A stretch of 64,000 nucleotides of DNA from Paenibacillus sp. UNC451MF (lineage in GTDB: Bacteria > Bacillota > Bacilli > Paenibacillales > NBRC-103111). Positions 54,044-63,697 of this stretch are shown one piece after another. Position 1 is the stretch's first letter, and every line of letters begins with the position of its first letter. Made by a program: the position numbers and the translations under genes. Location: the NCBI RefSeq assembly GCF_000686845.1, contig NZ_JMLS01000001.1, positions 558,001-622,000 on the forward strand, given 5' to 3'. The notes under the pieces were generated by a model. It was not told where the DNA came from. It did no database searches and saw nothing but the letters and a program-made list of their open reading frames with translations.

Positions 54044-54892
54044 TTATTCTAGTCCTGCTGCGCGGTACACTTTATGGAATGCTTCCTGTGAACGCTTCAA
54101 AAGCTTCTCACTAGGCTCCTCGAGAGGCTTCGGAGTCAAAATCTCTTGGGCGATGACTCCACGGTAACCGATTTGATTCAAGGCTTGAAGAAATCCTGCG
54201 AGGTCGATGACCCCTTCGCCTGGAAATAGTCTATCGTTATCTAATACTTCGGCGACCGGCACATTCGGGGCGTCGTTAATATGTACAAGAACAATTTGCG
54301 ATGCATCCAGCTTCAGTATGTCATCAACCTCGAGTTCATTTGTATACCAATGATAACTGTCGAATAGCAAGCCTACATTCCGTTCTCCAATGGTTTCGAT
54401 CCAATCCACTGTTTCTTGCAATCCCCAGATGAAAGGATTTTTCCAGTTCGTACGAAGATGATGCGGACCAACGAATTCCAAACCGAGGCTTATACCGTAT
54501 GGAGCTAAGATTTGGGCGCAGGTTCGCAAACGCCGAGTAGCCAATGCCATGAAATGTGCTGAAGCATGGTCCGTGGAGGGCAGCACATAAGTGCAGCAAG
54601 CGGTGCAGCCTAAGGAAGCAGCAGCTTCTGCGTGCCGTGCGAGATTAGGAAGTCCGGCAAGGAATTCTTCCTCCGTTGTTCGCCATTGAACCGATAACCC
54701 GATCGTCGCGATTTGTACGGCGTACTCTTTAAGTATGGATTGAGCACCGGTCAGGCCTCTATTTGCTATCCATTGCTCTAATTCTTTTCCATCAGCGGCG
54801 ATAGCTTCGTATCCATGCTTTGCCGCTGCTTGAATAAACTCTTCGATGGAGCCGACGCTTCCAATTCCTGCGCGTGTCAATCCTTTTAACAT
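54044..54892 (-). CDS. Sugar phosphate isomerase/epimerase-family TIM-barrel protein
   Basis: Xylose-isomerase-like TIM barrel (AP endonuclease 2 family fold) of 282 aa. Metal-ligand positions are visible: Glu in LGLEFVGPH, Asp/His in LLFDSYHWY, His in VLVHINDAP and Glu in IAQEILTPKP. Such proteins isomerise or dehydrate keto sugars or inositols. It follows the Gfo/Idh dehydrogenase in the same direction, a very common pairing in sugar and inositol catabolism. Start ATG 54892 has GGAGGAGG upstream on the minus strand. Confidence 0.87.
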   Translation of the reverse strand: MLKGLTRAGIGSVGSIEEFIQAAAKHGYEAIAADGKELEQWIANRGLTGAQSILKEYAVQIATIGLSVQWRTTEEEFLAGLPNLARHAEAAASLGCTACCTYVLPSTDHASAHFMALATRRLRTCAQILAPYGISLGLEFVGPHHLRTNWKNPFIWGLQETVDWIETIGERNVGLLFDSYHWYTNELEVDDILKLDASQIVLVHINDAPNVPVAEVLDNDRLFPGEGVIDLAGFLQALNQIGYRGVIAQEILTPKPLEEPSEKLLKRSQEAFHKVYRAAGLE

Positions 54893-54951
54893 TGTTCAGC
54901 CTCCTCCGGTTTTAAATGCAAGGTGTTCCTTCATGAAGCCTCAAACACAGG

Positions 54952-56025
54952 TTATACAGTCCAATCCAAAATAACTTCGTGACCGGTTCGGGACGATTCA
55001 TAAATGGCGTCGAGGATCAGATTGTTAGTGAATCCTGTCATTACGGAAGTATCGGGCTGTGTGCCTTCCCGAATGCAATCGATAAAATGTCGGCTTAAAC
55101 GGATTCTTCCGCCTTCATCATTATCAGGTGCGGAAAGGCTCACTTCAACAGGACGGTCAAACGATTCGGTAAGCAGCTTTCCTTGGTTGCCGCGAATAGA
55201 AGCACCGCCCTCGGAGCCCATAAGATGAATGAAATGCTGGCTATCCGTGTCCATATGAACGGCCCAGCTGACTTCCAGGGATAAAGTGCTGCCGTCTTCC
55301 ATTTTAATTAGAGCGGTTGCCAAATCCTCAACGTCGAACCGGCCGTTCCAATTAGGGGTTCCCCATGTACCGATGCCGCGTTTTTTCGGTCCGAATTCCG
55401 CATAGGTGGAGCCGTAGACGGAAACTGGCTTCGGATTACCCATAAGGAAGAAGGCCAAATCCAGCATATGTACACCGATATCGATTAGCGGACCGCCTCC
55501 AGACTCCTCACTTTGAGTGAACCAGGTTCCCCAGCCAGGAATTCCTTTGCGGCGAAACCAACCTACCTTAGCATTATATATATGTCCAAAAGAACCTTTG
55601 TCCACCTGCTGCTTCAGCTGAAGTGGGAGCCATTCCCAGCGCATTTGATGAGGAATCATGAGCACTTTACCGCTTTCGCGTTGAGCGTTGACGATTTCAC
55701 GGGCTGAAGGGACGTCGATGGCCATCGGTTTTTCCAATAGCACATGCTTACCGGCTTTAAGAGCTTGGACCGCTAATGGAGCGTGCCATTTATTAGGGAC
55801 ACCGATCACAACAGCATCGATTTCCGGATCAGATATGAGCTGCTCTGCGGTTTCATAGCAATGTGGAATGTTGTGTTCGGCAGCACGCTGCTGTGCCAGC
55901 GGTAAATAGGTATCTGTAACGGCTGTTACGACTGCGTCTTGCGGCAGCTTTTGAAAGGTTTGGATATGAACTCTGCCGATGTTGCCGGCTCCAATGACGC
56001 CGATGCGGATTTTTTCTGATTTCAT
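54952..56025 (-). CDS. Gfo/Idh/MocA-family oxidoreductase
   Basis: NAD(P)-dependent dehydrogenase acting on sugars or inositols. The N-terminal Rossmann motif is GVIGAGNIGRVH, the EKP motif is visible in VLLEKPMAIDV (near 93-103), and the C-terminal alpha/beta domain contains the active-site region GGGPLIDIGVHMLDLAFFLMG (Asp and His). 357 aa, normal. Its SD AAGGAGG is supplied by a 41-nt hairpin repeat element (56034-56074). Likely co-transcribed with the TIM-barrel gene. Substrate unknown. Confidence 0.92.
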   Translation of the reverse strand: MKSEKIRIGVIGAGNIGRVHIQTFQKLPQDAVVTAVTDTYLPLAQQRAAEHNIPHCYETAEQLISDPEIDAVVIGVPNKWHAPLAVQALKAGKHVLLEKPMAIDVPSAREIVNAQRESGKVLMIPHQMRWEWLPLQLKQQVDKGSFGHIYNAKVGWFRRKGIPGWGTWFTQSEESGGGPLIDIGVHMLDLAFFLMGNPKPVSVYGSTYAEFGPKKRGIGTWGTPNWNGRFDVEDLATALIKMEDGSTLSLEVSWAVHMDTDSQHFIHLMGSEGGASIRGNQGKLLTESFDRPVEVSLSAPDNDEGGRIRLSRHFIDCIREGTQPDTSVMTGFTNNLILDAIYESSRTGHEVILDWTV

Positions 56026-56033
56026 GATTGGAC

Positions 56034-56074
56034 CCTCCTTAGAGTTTTTCGAAGAAAAACTGACTTCGAAAGCA
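56034..56074 (-). repeat. 41-nt hairpin/Shine-Dalgarno element upstream of the Gfo/Idh gene
   Basis: Read on the minus strand: TGCTTTCGAAG, two bases, stem AGTTTTTC, loop TTC, stem GAAAAACT, then CTAAGGAGG, eight bases before the ATG. Identical layout to the copies before ruvB and recJ, with a third stem sequence that still pairs fully. Confidence 0.85.
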
Positions 56075-56078
56075 TAGA

Positions 56079-56102
56079 CTTAGAGTTTTTCGAAGAAACC
56101 GA
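56079..56102 (-). repeat. Truncated hairpin element next to the Gfo/Idh copy
   Basis: Minus strand carries only the 3' half: GGTTTC-TTC-GAAAAACTCTAAG, with an imperfect stem and no GAGG. It is 41 bases from the equivalent position of the intact copy, in the same orientation, as at ruvA-ruvB. Confidence 0.7.
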
Positions 56103-56208
56103 ATATTGTCAGGAAGCGATTTCTTTTTTATAGTAAGATGGAACCGAATAAAATGCGTCCCATTTTTTACGGTAGTTATCCCAATATTTCAGCAGGGGTG
56201 AAATTGGT

Positions 56209-57105
56209 ATGGCCGTCATTCCACGATATGTAACCCACTATCCGAATATGGATTCATCGCTCCCTTTTCATGTGAAGATTCATAGGCTGGAAAACGGATT
56301 TGAATCGCATCGACACGACTTTATGGAGTTTTCGTATGTTATTGAAGGGTATGGGTCAGAAATCATTAATGGTATGGAGCATCGGATGATGCCGGGTACA
56401 TTTACTCTTGTCCTGCCCTATCAATATCACGAAATCATCTCAGAGCCGGGCACTCCGCTGATTTTATATAATTGTAATTTCGGTATCCATTTATATGCGC
56501 AGGGGGAGCAAGTTCCGGGAATTGATTGGCTCCAAGCGGAGGAATCACTGCCGCCTTTTGCTCAAATAGCGGATTCCGAGCATGCTTATTTTGTTGATGT
56601 TTTGGAGGAAATGCATAGGGAATATGCGGGGGATGGCCTGTGGAAACATGCGCTGCTCAAGGCCAAGCTGACGGAAGTATTGGTGCGTTTTGACCGATTC
56701 CGAAGAAAAGTCAACCCACCCACACCGATGAGTAGGACCCTATGCTTGAAAGATAGGGCGCAGCCTAAAGGAAACATTTGGCAGGTCATCCGCTATATCC
56801 ATACGCATTATCAGGATGCGCTGACGCTAACGGGGGTTGCGGATAAATTCGGGTTCAGTGTGCCGTATTTGAGCGAGCTGTTCAAAAAAGCGGTCGGGCA
56901 AAATTTCCTTGCCTTCGTGCATGAGGTTCGGATTCGTCAAGCATGCGCACTGCTCATTTCTACGGAAATGAACGTTTCGGATATTGCCTTGGAAACAGGA
57001 TATGGTTCCTATAATACGTTTTCGAGGATATTCAGGGAAATGAAAGGGATGACTCCAGCAGCATATCGCAAGCTAAAGGGGATACAGCAGCAACCATCAT
57101 TTTAA
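56209..57105 (+). CDS. AraC-family transcriptional regulator with cupin sensor
   Basis: N-terminal cupin (about 15-110: LENGFESHRHDFMEFSYVIEGYG ... GTFTLVLPYQYHEI) that binds a sugar ligand, then a C-terminal double helix-turn-helix (about 195-295: LTLTGVADKFGFSVPYLSELFKKAVGQNF ... VSDIALETGYGSYNTFSRIFREMKGMTPAAY). 298 aa. It is divergent from the Gfo/Idh gene and directly upstream of the alginate-lyase-family gene, so it probably controls one or both. Confidence 0.9.
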   Translation: MAVIPRYVTHYPNMDSSLPFHVKIHRLENGFESHRHDFMEFSYVIEGYGSEIINGMEHRMMPGTFTLVLPYQYHEIISEPGTPLILYNCNFGIHLYAQGEQVPGIDWLQAEESLPPFAQIADSEHAYFVDVLEEMHREYAGDGLWKHALLKAKLTEVLVRFDRFRRKVNPPTPMSRTLCLKDRAQPKGNIWQVIRYIHTHYQDALTLTGVADKFGFSVPYLSELFKKAVGQNFLAFVHEVRIRQACALLISTEMNVSDIALETGYGSYNTFSRIFREMKGMTPAAYRKLKGIQQQPSF

Positions 57106-57164
57106 CTAACTAGGAGTAAACGCCAAACAGTGGCAGTTTGCTGTCCATGATAAGGAGCTTTGAT

Positions 57165-58334
57165 ATGAGAACAACTGAGACCAAGACACCGAATCTGTTT
57201 ATTTGGGATGCCGATGCTTTACGGCTGGCTAAGACGCGCTTGCAGGGTGGAGACGAGGAGCTGCTTCCTGCACTAAACCAGCTTCGGCTTGATGCGGATA
57301 CGGCCATGAAGAGTGAGCCGGTTACTGTCGTTAGTAAGCCTAAGCTTCCTCCAAGCGGAGATAAGCATGATTATATGAGCATGGGGCCTTATTGGTGGCC
57401 AAATCCTGACACAGTGGACGGCCTTCCTTACATTCGTCGTGACGGGGTCATTAATCCGGATTCGAGGTTGTTCGATCTACCTAAATTGGAAGCCTTATGC
57501 GATCAAATCGAGACGCTCTCTCTTGCCTATTATTATCTAGGATCGGATTGTTACGCGGAACGGGCAGCGGTACTGCTTCGGACATGGTTTCTGGATGAAG
57601 GAACTAGAGTGAACCCGAATTTGAATTTCGGACAAGGAATACCCGGTATTTGCAGTGGACGTGGTATCGGTATTATCGAGACCTGGAATTATTGTAAGCT
57701 GGTGGAGGCAGTAGGTTTATTGGAGTGTTCTCCAGTGTGGAGCCTAACAGACCAAGAGGGGCTACAGCAGTGGTTCCGCGATTTCCTGCAATGGCTGCTC
57801 AGCAGTCCCTACGGAAAAGAGGAAGCCAAGGAGCATAATAATCACGGTACATACTATGACTTGCAGGTGGTCCAATTTGCTTTATTTACAGAACAGAAGG
57901 AGCTTGCTGCGCAATGGCTTAGGGAGCATGTGCATGGACGCATTCAATCACAGATTGAACCGAACGGGCTGCAGCCTCATGAGGCGGGAAGAACGCTAGG
58001 TCTAAGCTACTCGGTAATGAATTTGCTCGGGTTCTGCTTCCTCTCAAGAATGGGTCGGCTTCTCGAATGTGATATACAAGGCTATGTGTCGGAGGACGGA
58101 AGAAGTATAGAGCAAGGGATGGATTACTTGCTTCCGTATCTCCAATCGGAGCAAAGCTGGCCATATGAACAGATCAAGCCGATGAAAGCAGGCTGGGGAT
58201 TAGAGATTCTAAGCGTGGCAGCCATGATGTATCAAAAGGCTTCGTATCTAAGCGCCGTTCGTGAGTTGAAGCTTGGAGATCTGTCGAGCCGAATCAACTT
58301 GGTTTATCCCCTCCATACTTTTCAGTTACAATAA
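57165..58334 (+). CDS. Alginate lyase-family polysaccharide lyase
   Basis: An (alpha/alpha)-toroid protein resembling the alginate-lyase family PF05426. Recognisable blocks are DYMSMGPYWWPNPDTVDGLPYIRRDG-type sequence (near 77-100), LSLAYYYLGSDCYAERAA, the substrate-groove motif EHNNHGTYYDLQ (Asn-His, near 225-236) and EAGRTLGLSYSVMN (Arg, near 275). Members cleave uronic-acid polymers such as alginate or glucuronan by beta-elimination. There is no signal peptide in the 389-residue form from ATG 57165 (SD AAGGAG at 57151-57156), so it may act on imported oligomers. The next gene is convergent. Confidence 0.83.
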   Translation: MRTTETKTPNLFIWDADALRLAKTRLQGGDEELLPALNQLRLDADTAMKSEPVTVVSKPKLPPSGDKHDYMSMGPYWWPNPDTVDGLPYIRRDGVINPDSRLFDLPKLEALCDQIETLSLAYYYLGSDCYAERAAVLLRTWFLDEGTRVNPNLNFGQGIPGICSGRGIGIIETWNYCKLVEAVGLLECSPVWSLTDQEGLQQWFRDFLQWLLSSPYGKEEAKEHNNHGTYYDLQVVQFALFTEQKELAAQWLREHVHGRIQSQIEPNGLQPHEAGRTLGLSYSVMNLLGFCFLSRMGRLLECDIQGYVSEDGRSIEQGMDYLLPYLQSEQSWPYEQIKPMKAGWGLEILSVAAMMYQKASYLSAVRELKLGDLSSRINLVYPLHTFQLQ

Positions 58335-58339
58335 GGGAA

Positions 58340-58378
58340 AGCCCCGAGAGACTTAAAATCCGTCGCTCAGGGCCTTTT
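58340..58378. terminator. Terminator between the lyase and LtaS-like genes
   Basis: AAGCCCCGAG/CTCAGGGCCTT stem with a bulge, flanked by TTTTTA on the plus side. It overlaps the last codons of the minus-strand gene. Confidence 0.65.
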
Positions 58379-59954
58379 TATTGACTATAGGTAGGGAATA
58401 GGGTTGAGATTGACCCAGCACAGTTTCCTTCTCATCCACGACTTTGACCTGCAGCTCGAGAGCTGCTGATTTCTCTATAAGGTCTTTCGGAATGGCAGCA
58501 GTTAACATCTCCTCGGATACCCAAATCGTAGGCAATGGGCTGCCGTTGGCATACAGCACAGTAGCGATTCCGAAGCGACCTCCCTTGACGGTAACAGTGG
58601 TTGTTCTTTTAAGATCGGGGACAAGGCCATCGCCTATGGTTATTTTGTCGGGAGAAACAGATGTAATGATAGGATCGCCATAACCCATCGTATATGTCGA
58701 GGTATTCGGTACATCGGATGGTTCCTGTCCTTCTGTTCCAAACAATATTTGCTCTTGTCTGGCCTTGTACTCGGTCAAATCTTCTTCCTTGACGTTCATG
58801 TTCTTATAATATTCTTTAGGAGGTATGATAGGAATTTGTTTGGACAATTGGGATAGGAAGTCGGTATAGCCGCTCCCTTTTTGTTTGGCTAATTGCAGTA
58901 TATACGGTCCAAGAAACGATGGGCTGATGTGCAGTGTTTCTTTGGAGTCCGACATATAGTTGTTCCATACGACTACAGGGACATTGTACATTTTCTCCAG
59001 AAAATCCGGATCATTCTCACCTTGAATATATTGGCTTTCACGATAAACGAAGTAATCGTCTTCAAGAAAAGGGAGATGATCACCGAAAAAGACGACAATA
59101 GTCGGTTCCTTTACTTTACTGTAATGATCTACAAGCTCATGCAGCATGGCATCAGCACCACTGGCCCCCTGTGCATACGTTTCCAAAATACTGAGCGCCT
59201 CGCCGGACATGTTGCCCTTCGTATCTTTAATCTCGATCGTATTGCGCTTAAATTTATTGGACCAATAATGATAATGATTTTCCATCGTGTTGGCGAAAAT
59301 AAAATCGGGTCCTGCACTGCGTTCGTTTTCTTCAATAATGCGTCTGGCAACTGCATGATCGCCGATATAAGGCCCGACATATTCGTTCGGATCAAAATAT
59401 TCAAAGCTGATGAAGCGGGAAAAACCGAAGTGCCTGTACACGTTACGGCTATCAAAATACCAATTGTAAAAAGGGCTGATGGCGGTTGACGTGTAGCCTT
59501 GTCTGGCCAAGATACTGGCTAATGAGTCGACATCCCGTTTAATAAACTGTTCGTAAGCAATCGAGCCTTCAGGCAAAAAACGCATCGAGTTGCCTGTCAG
59601 CACCTCAAGCTCAACATTGGCTGTACCTCCACCGAACTGAGGGGACAGCATCCAACCGCTCGTATACTTTTCTTTCAGCGCGTGATAGGTCGGGATAGGA
59701 TCTCTGCTGAAGGTTAAGCCTTCAATTAGTGTAGGGTCCCAGAATGCTTCGCTTAGAACAACGATGACATTGGGACTTCGCTCGAGTTCCTCCTTGCTCC
59801 AATCTTCCGTAGAAATATCCAGTTGAAGCGGCTTTCTAGGTTCGGGAGCCTCTTCCGTAGAGGAAGTACGAAGTAGTGCGAATATCCCTGCTGCAATGAC
59901 GAATGCGGCCAAGCGCACCCAGGCAGGGAAGTGGCGAAATGACTTGAAGGACAT
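58353..59954 (-). CDS. LtaS-like sulfatase-fold protein with reduced membrane domain and C-terminal Ig-like domain
   Basis: Catalytic region like lipoteichoic acid synthase: metal ligand Glu69 in VIVVLSEAFWDP, nucleophile Thr111 in GGGTANVELEVLTG, the PFYNWYFDSRNVYRHFGF region and the FFGDHLPF metal site. LtaS enzymes have five N-terminal helices; this protein has only one (about 13-29). A C-terminal IPT/TIG-like beta domain (about 445-520: PIITSVSPDKITIGDG, TVTVKGGRFG) is added. It may be an anchored, extracellular phosphoglycerol or phosphoethanolamine transferase, or a hydrolase. ATG 59954 follows TAGGAG. 533 aa. Confidence 0.82.
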   Translation of the reverse strand: MSFKSFRHFPAWVRLAAFVIAAGIFALLRTSSTEEAPEPRKPLQLDISTEDWSKEELERSPNVIVVLSEAFWDPTLIEGLTFSRDPIPTYHALKEKYTSGWMLSPQFGGGTANVELEVLTGNSMRFLPEGSIAYEQFIKRDVDSLASILARQGYTSTAISPFYNWYFDSRNVYRHFGFSRFISFEYFDPNEYVGPYIGDHAVARRIIEENERSAGPDFIFANTMENHYHYWSNKFKRNTIEIKDTKGNMSGEALSILETYAQGASGADAMLHELVDHYSKVKEPTIVVFFGDHLPFLEDDYFVYRESQYIQGENDPDFLEKMYNVPVVVWNNYMSDSKETLHISPSFLGPYILQLAKQKGSGYTDFLSQLSKQIPIIPPKEYYKNMNVKEEDLTEYKARQEQILFGTEGQEPSDVPNTSTYTMGYGDPIITSVSPDKITIGDGLVPDLKRTTTVTVKGGRFGIATVLYANGSPLPTIWVSEEMLTAAIPKDLIEKSAALELQVKVVDEKETVLGQSQPYSLPIVNKKALSDGF

Positions 59955-60084
59955 GGTCACGGCTCCTATTTCAACATAACTGCTTCTATTATAACATGGA
60001 CTCTTATAAGGGAAAACGAATTTAGAAAGCGGTATCATAATTCCAATTCATGGTCAGATTTCTTGATTTTATTTGAAAATTCCG

Positions 60085-60113
60085 TTGACGTTCCAAGGAC
60101 TATCCACTAAAGT
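60085..60113 (+). promoter_or_regulatory. Possible promoter of the ABC exporter operon
   Basis: TTGACG (60085-60090) is a good -35; TAAAGT (60108-60113), 17 bases on, is a poor -10. It lies in the divergent region between the LtaS-like and ABC genes. Confidence 0.4.
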
Positions 60114-60158
60114 TACATCCATACGCTTTATACGGGAATGTATGTAAGGGGGATTCTA

Positions 60159-61910
60159 GTGAAACAAAAAATTCCGATAAAAGATTACGCCGTCTTATTA
60201 TCAAGCTACCTGCGCCAGCAGCGGAAGAGCATTGTATGGCTGTCGGTGCTGCTAATTGGCGGGATCATCATGCAGCTTGTGAATCCGCAAATTATCCGCT
60301 ATTTTATCGATACGGCCAAGACGCAGGAAAGCACGGCACCACTGCTGTACGCAGCAGGCTTATTTATAGGGGTATCGCTTATGCAGCAAGTCATTACAGT
60401 GATAGCAACCTATATCGGTGAAAATGTCGGCTGGATTGCCACCAACAAGCTGCGCGGTGACGTCGCTGAGCATTGCATGAAGCTAGACATGTCGTTCCAT
60501 AAGTCTCATACGTCTGGAGCGATCATTGAAAGAGTGGACGGCGACATTAACAATCTGGCCAACTTTTTCTCGAACTTTGTTGTGACACTGCTCAGCAACC
60601 TTCTGCTTGTTGTCGGTATGCTGGTGCTGTTATTCCGCGAGGGCTGGATTATCGGGACAGGAATGACGCTATTCGTCGTATCGGCTATTTACGCAATTCA
60701 ATACATAAGAAAGTTTGCGGTTCCACACTGGGGAAGCTTGCGTCAAATGAGCTCACGCTTTTATGGCTTCTTGGGTGAGCATCTGGAAGGCACCGAAGAT
60801 ACGAGGGCGAATGGAGCTACCGGTTATGTCATGTATCGTTTTCATTTGCTCATTCGCGAGTGGCTGCCAATTCGAATTAAAGCTTTCTTGGGCTGGGCCA
60901 GCATGTGGATTACGACCTTGGTCGTCTTTACGATCGGGAATGCTATAGCTTTTGCGCTTAGCGCTTATTTCTGGAAGCAAGGGTCCATTACGCTTGGAAC
61001 GGTCTATATGATCTTCTATTATACAGAGCTGATGGGCAAACCAATTGAGAAGATCCGCACGCAAATGGAGGATTTGCAAAAAGCTGACGCCAGCATCATT
61101 CGCATTCGAGAGCTTTTAGCTACAGTTCCTGCTATTCGCGATGGAATCGGACTGCCGCTCTCGTCCGGACCTTTGTCGGTCACCTTCGACCGTGTCGTGT
61201 TTGGCTATGAAGACGATACGACGACACTGCACCAAATTGATTTTCAGCTGGAGCAAGGGAAAGTACTCGGCGTACTGGGAAGAACCGGGAGCGGCAAAAC
61301 AACACTGGCGCGACTTCTTCTGCGCTTTTACGATGTGCGTGAAGGAAGCATTTCATTAAATAATGTGGATTTACGGGATGCAACGCTTCGCGATTTGCGG
61401 GGAAGAGTCGGAATGGTTACGCAAAACATTGAAATATTTCAAGGGACCGTGCGCGACAACCTGACGTTCTTTCGAGAAGATATTGAGGATCCTCGCGTTG
61501 TTGAAGTTTTGGAGGAGCTTGGATTGAAGGAATGGTTCAGTTCTCTTCCTTTAGGCTTGGATAGCCAGCTGGAATCAGGGGGAGGCGGACTATCTGCCGG
61601 AGAGGCGCAGCTGCTGTCGTTTGCACGGGTATTTTTGATGAACCCGGGGCTAATTATTCTGGATGAAGCCTCTTCCAGATTAGATCCTGCTACGGAACAA
61701 AAAATTGAGCAGGCGATCAGCCGCTTGCTGGTGAACAGGACGTGCATCATCATCGCCCACCGATTAGCGACGATTCAGCGCGCGGATCAAATTCTTATTT
61801 TGGATCAAGGAAGGGTAATGGAATTCGGGGAAAGAACTCGCCTCGCAGCCGACCATCGTTCCCGATACAATAAAATGCTGCAAGTAGGAATGGAGGAGAT
61901 GCTGGCATGA
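60159..61910 (+). CDS. ABC exporter half-transporter, first subunit
   Basis: Type IV ABC exporter subunit: six-helix membrane domain (about 25-310) fused to a nucleotide-binding domain. Walker [10 protein letters not shown] (near 374), Q-loop VTQNIEIF, signature LSAGEAQ (non-canonical; usually LSGGQ), Walker [10 protein letters not shown] with the catalytic Glu present, H-loop IAHR. GTG 60159 is preceded by AAGGGGG (60146-60152); an ATG at 60138 lies upstream of that SD. 583 aa. The next gene overlaps by four bases, giving a heterodimer. Substrate unknown. Confidence 0.92.
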   Translation: MKQKIPIKDYAVLLSSYLRQQRKSIVWLSVLLIGGIIMQLVNPQIIRYFIDTAKTQESTAPLLYAAGLFIGVSLMQQVITVIATYIGENVGWIATNKLRGDVAEHCMKLDMSFHKSHTSGAIIERVDGDINNLANFFSNFVVTLLSNLLLVVGMLVLLFREGWIIGTGMTLFVVSAIYAIQYIRKFAVPHWGSLRQMSSRFYGFLGEHLEGTEDTRANGATGYVMYRFHLLIREWLPIRIKAFLGWASMWITTLVVFTIGNAIAFALSAYFWKQGSITLGTVYMIFYYTELMGKPIEKIRTQMEDLQKADASIIRIRELLATVPAIRDGIGLPLSSGPLSVTFDRVVFGYEDDTTTLHQIDFQLEQGKVLGVLGRTGSGKTTLARLLLRFYDVREGSISLNNVDLRDATLRDLRGRVGMVTQNIEIFQGTVRDNLTFFREDIEDPRVVEVLEELGLKEWFSSLPLGLDSQLESGGGGLSAGEAQLLSFARVFLMNPGLIILDEASSRLDPATEQKIEQAISRLLVNRTCIIIAHRLATIQRADQILILDQGRVMEFGERTRLAADHRSRYNKMLQVGMEEMLA

Positions 61911-63691
61911 GTACGTTTGCTTTTCTGTGGCGGATTATGCGGTATCGTCCGTTATTATATACGATTAATGCGATTGCCTGGTCTTTAATTTACTTGGCCC
62001 CCATTGTCCCAGGGTGGATCACGAAGCAGTTTTTCGATACGCTTTCTGGCGGTTCCGTACATGGCTTCAGTATAGGAATGCTGATCGTTTTGCTGCTTGC
62101 ATCGGCATTGGCCAAAGGGGTGCTGATCTTATTCGGTTTTGTTACGGATGTCCAGTTCAGGTTTCGTATCGGTGCGCTACTGCGGCGAAATATGCTGATG
62201 CGTATTCTGAAAGAACCGGGAGCAAAGGCTATTCCCTGCTCACCGGGAGAAGCGATCAGCAGCTTTCGGGATGATGTAGATCAAGTCGAGGAGACCGTGA
62301 GCTGGTCGGTCGACGCTTTCGGAATGACCTGCTTCGCAGTCGTTTCCTTTTATATTTTGTATGGAATCAATCCGACTATGACCTTGTGGGTGTTCTTGCC
62401 CCTCGTTATTGTAGTGACTATTGCCCAACTATCGACTACACTGCTGCAAAAATATAGAGCAGCCAGCCGAGAGGCAACGAGCCAGGTTACTGGAGCAATC
62501 AGCGAGATGTTCAGTACCGTTCAATCGATACAAGTTGCGGGCGCGGAAGAGCGTGTTATCAAGCGATTCCGCCAGCTGAACGATAACCGGCGACAAGCTA
62601 TGCTGAAGGATAAGCTGCTGAATCAAGTGCTGGATTCCGTATTTTCCAATACGGTCAATATCGGAACAGGCTTTATATTACTGTTGGCGGCTCAGTCTAT
62701 GCGCGACGGCAGCTTTACAGTAGGAGATTTTGCATTGTTCGTCTATTACTTGACGTTCGTTACACAGTTCATTCAAAACTTCGGGAAGTTTTTGACTTAC
62801 TTCAAACAAAGCACGGTTGCCAAAGAGCGGCTGGAGCAGCTGCTGCAAAGCTCCGATATTAGTGCCGCAGTGGAATATCATTCGCTTTATTTACGCTCGG
62901 AGCTGAAGGATCCTGGATTGGAGGAGCAAGTACCGACCAGTGAAGATCAGCTCAATGAGTTGGAGGTTCGGGGGCTGACCTATCAGTATCCTGAGACGGG
63001 GCGTGGGATCGAAGATATCTCGTTCCGAATTCGTCGTGGTTCGTTTACTGTTATAACAGGAAGAATCGGCTCAGGTAAAACAACCTTAGTCCGAGCGCTG
63101 CTAGGACTGCTGCCGAAGGATTCAGGCACCGTTCTATGGAATCAAGAGCGTATCGAGCATCCGGGTGAGTTTTTTGTGCCGCCACATAGCGCCTACACAC
63201 CTCAGGTCCCCCGTTTATATAGCGATACGCTTAGAAATAATATTTTGCTTGGGATGAATCGGGATTCCGAACAGCTTCAAGAAGCCGTTCGTTCCGCAAT
63301 CCTCGACCCCGATATTGCTCATCTTCAAAAGGGTATGGACACGGTGATCGGACCCAGAGGCGTCAAGCTGTCCGGAGGCCAGGCGCAGCGAACAGCGGCA
63401 GCAAGGATGTTCGTACGTGATGCAGAGCTGCTCGTATTTGATGATTTGTCCAGCGCCCTGGACGTCGAGACTGAGCGTAAACTTTGGGATCGCATCTACG
63501 AGCAGCGTCAGGGCCAGGCTACTTGCCTTGTCATTTCGCATCGAAAGACAGCGTTGGCTCATGCGGATCACATCATCGTTTTGAAGAATGGTCGTATTGA
63601 GGCGGAGGGCTCACTGGAATTCCTTCTTCAGACAAGCGAAGAGCTCCGTCATTTGTGGAATCGGGAAGAAAGCAAGGAAAACGTCGGCTGA
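61907..63691 (+). CDS. ABC exporter half-transporter, second subunit
   Basis: Partner of the preceding subunit, 594 aa: membrane domain (about 1-310), then nucleotide-binding domain with Walker [10 protein letters not shown] (near 386), Q-loop [11 protein letters not shown], canonical signature LSGGQAQRT (near 487), Walker [10 protein letters not shown] with Asp in place of the catalytic Glu, H-loop ISHRK. In heterodimeric exporters one ATP site is hydrolytically weak; Asp here and LSAGE in the partner form that degenerate site, while the other site is complete. ATGA overlap with subunit 1 ensures equal synthesis. Confidence 0.92.
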   Translation: MSTFAFLWRIMRYRPLLYTINAIAWSLIYLAPIVPGWITKQFFDTLSGGSVHGFSIGMLIVLLLASALAKGVLILFGFVTDVQFRFRIGALLRRNMLMRILKEPGAKAIPCSPGEAISSFRDDVDQVEETVSWSVDAFGMTCFAVVSFYILYGINPTMTLWVFLPLVIVVTIAQLSTTLLQKYRAASREATSQVTGAISEMFSTVQSIQVAGAEERVIKRFRQLNDNRRQAMLKDKLLNQVLDSVFSNTVNIGTGFILLLAAQSMRDGSFTVGDFALFVYYLTFVTQFIQNFGKFLTYFKQSTVAKERLEQLLQSSDISAAVEYHSLYLRSELKDPGLEEQVPTSEDQLNELEVRGLTYQYPETGRGIEDISFRIRRGSFTVITGRIGSGKTTLVRALLGLLPKDSGTVLWNQERIEHPGEFFVPPHSAYTPQVPRLYSDTLRNNILLGMNRDSEQLQEAVRSAILDPDIAHLQKGMDTVIGPRGVKLSGGQAQRTAAARMFVRDAELLVFDDLSSALDVETERKLWDRIYEQRQGQATCLVISHRKTALAHADHIIVLKNGRIEAEGSLEFLLQTSEELRHLWNREESKENVG

Positions 63692-63697
63692 CGTTTT
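63678..63697 (+). terminator. Hairpin at the end of the ABC operon
   Basis: AAAACGTC-GGCT-GACGTTTT, a perfect 8-bp stem that includes the stop codon. It is followed by GTAATT, so a weak terminator; a second hairpin AGACC/GGTCT with TTTTTT lies at 63776-63810 and may complete termination. Confidence 0.5.

Noticed and set aside
58893-59489. 198-residue open frame on the plus strand
   Set aside because: It lies entirely opposite the LtaS-like gene, whose catalytic motifs are clear, and has no SD or recognisable domain.
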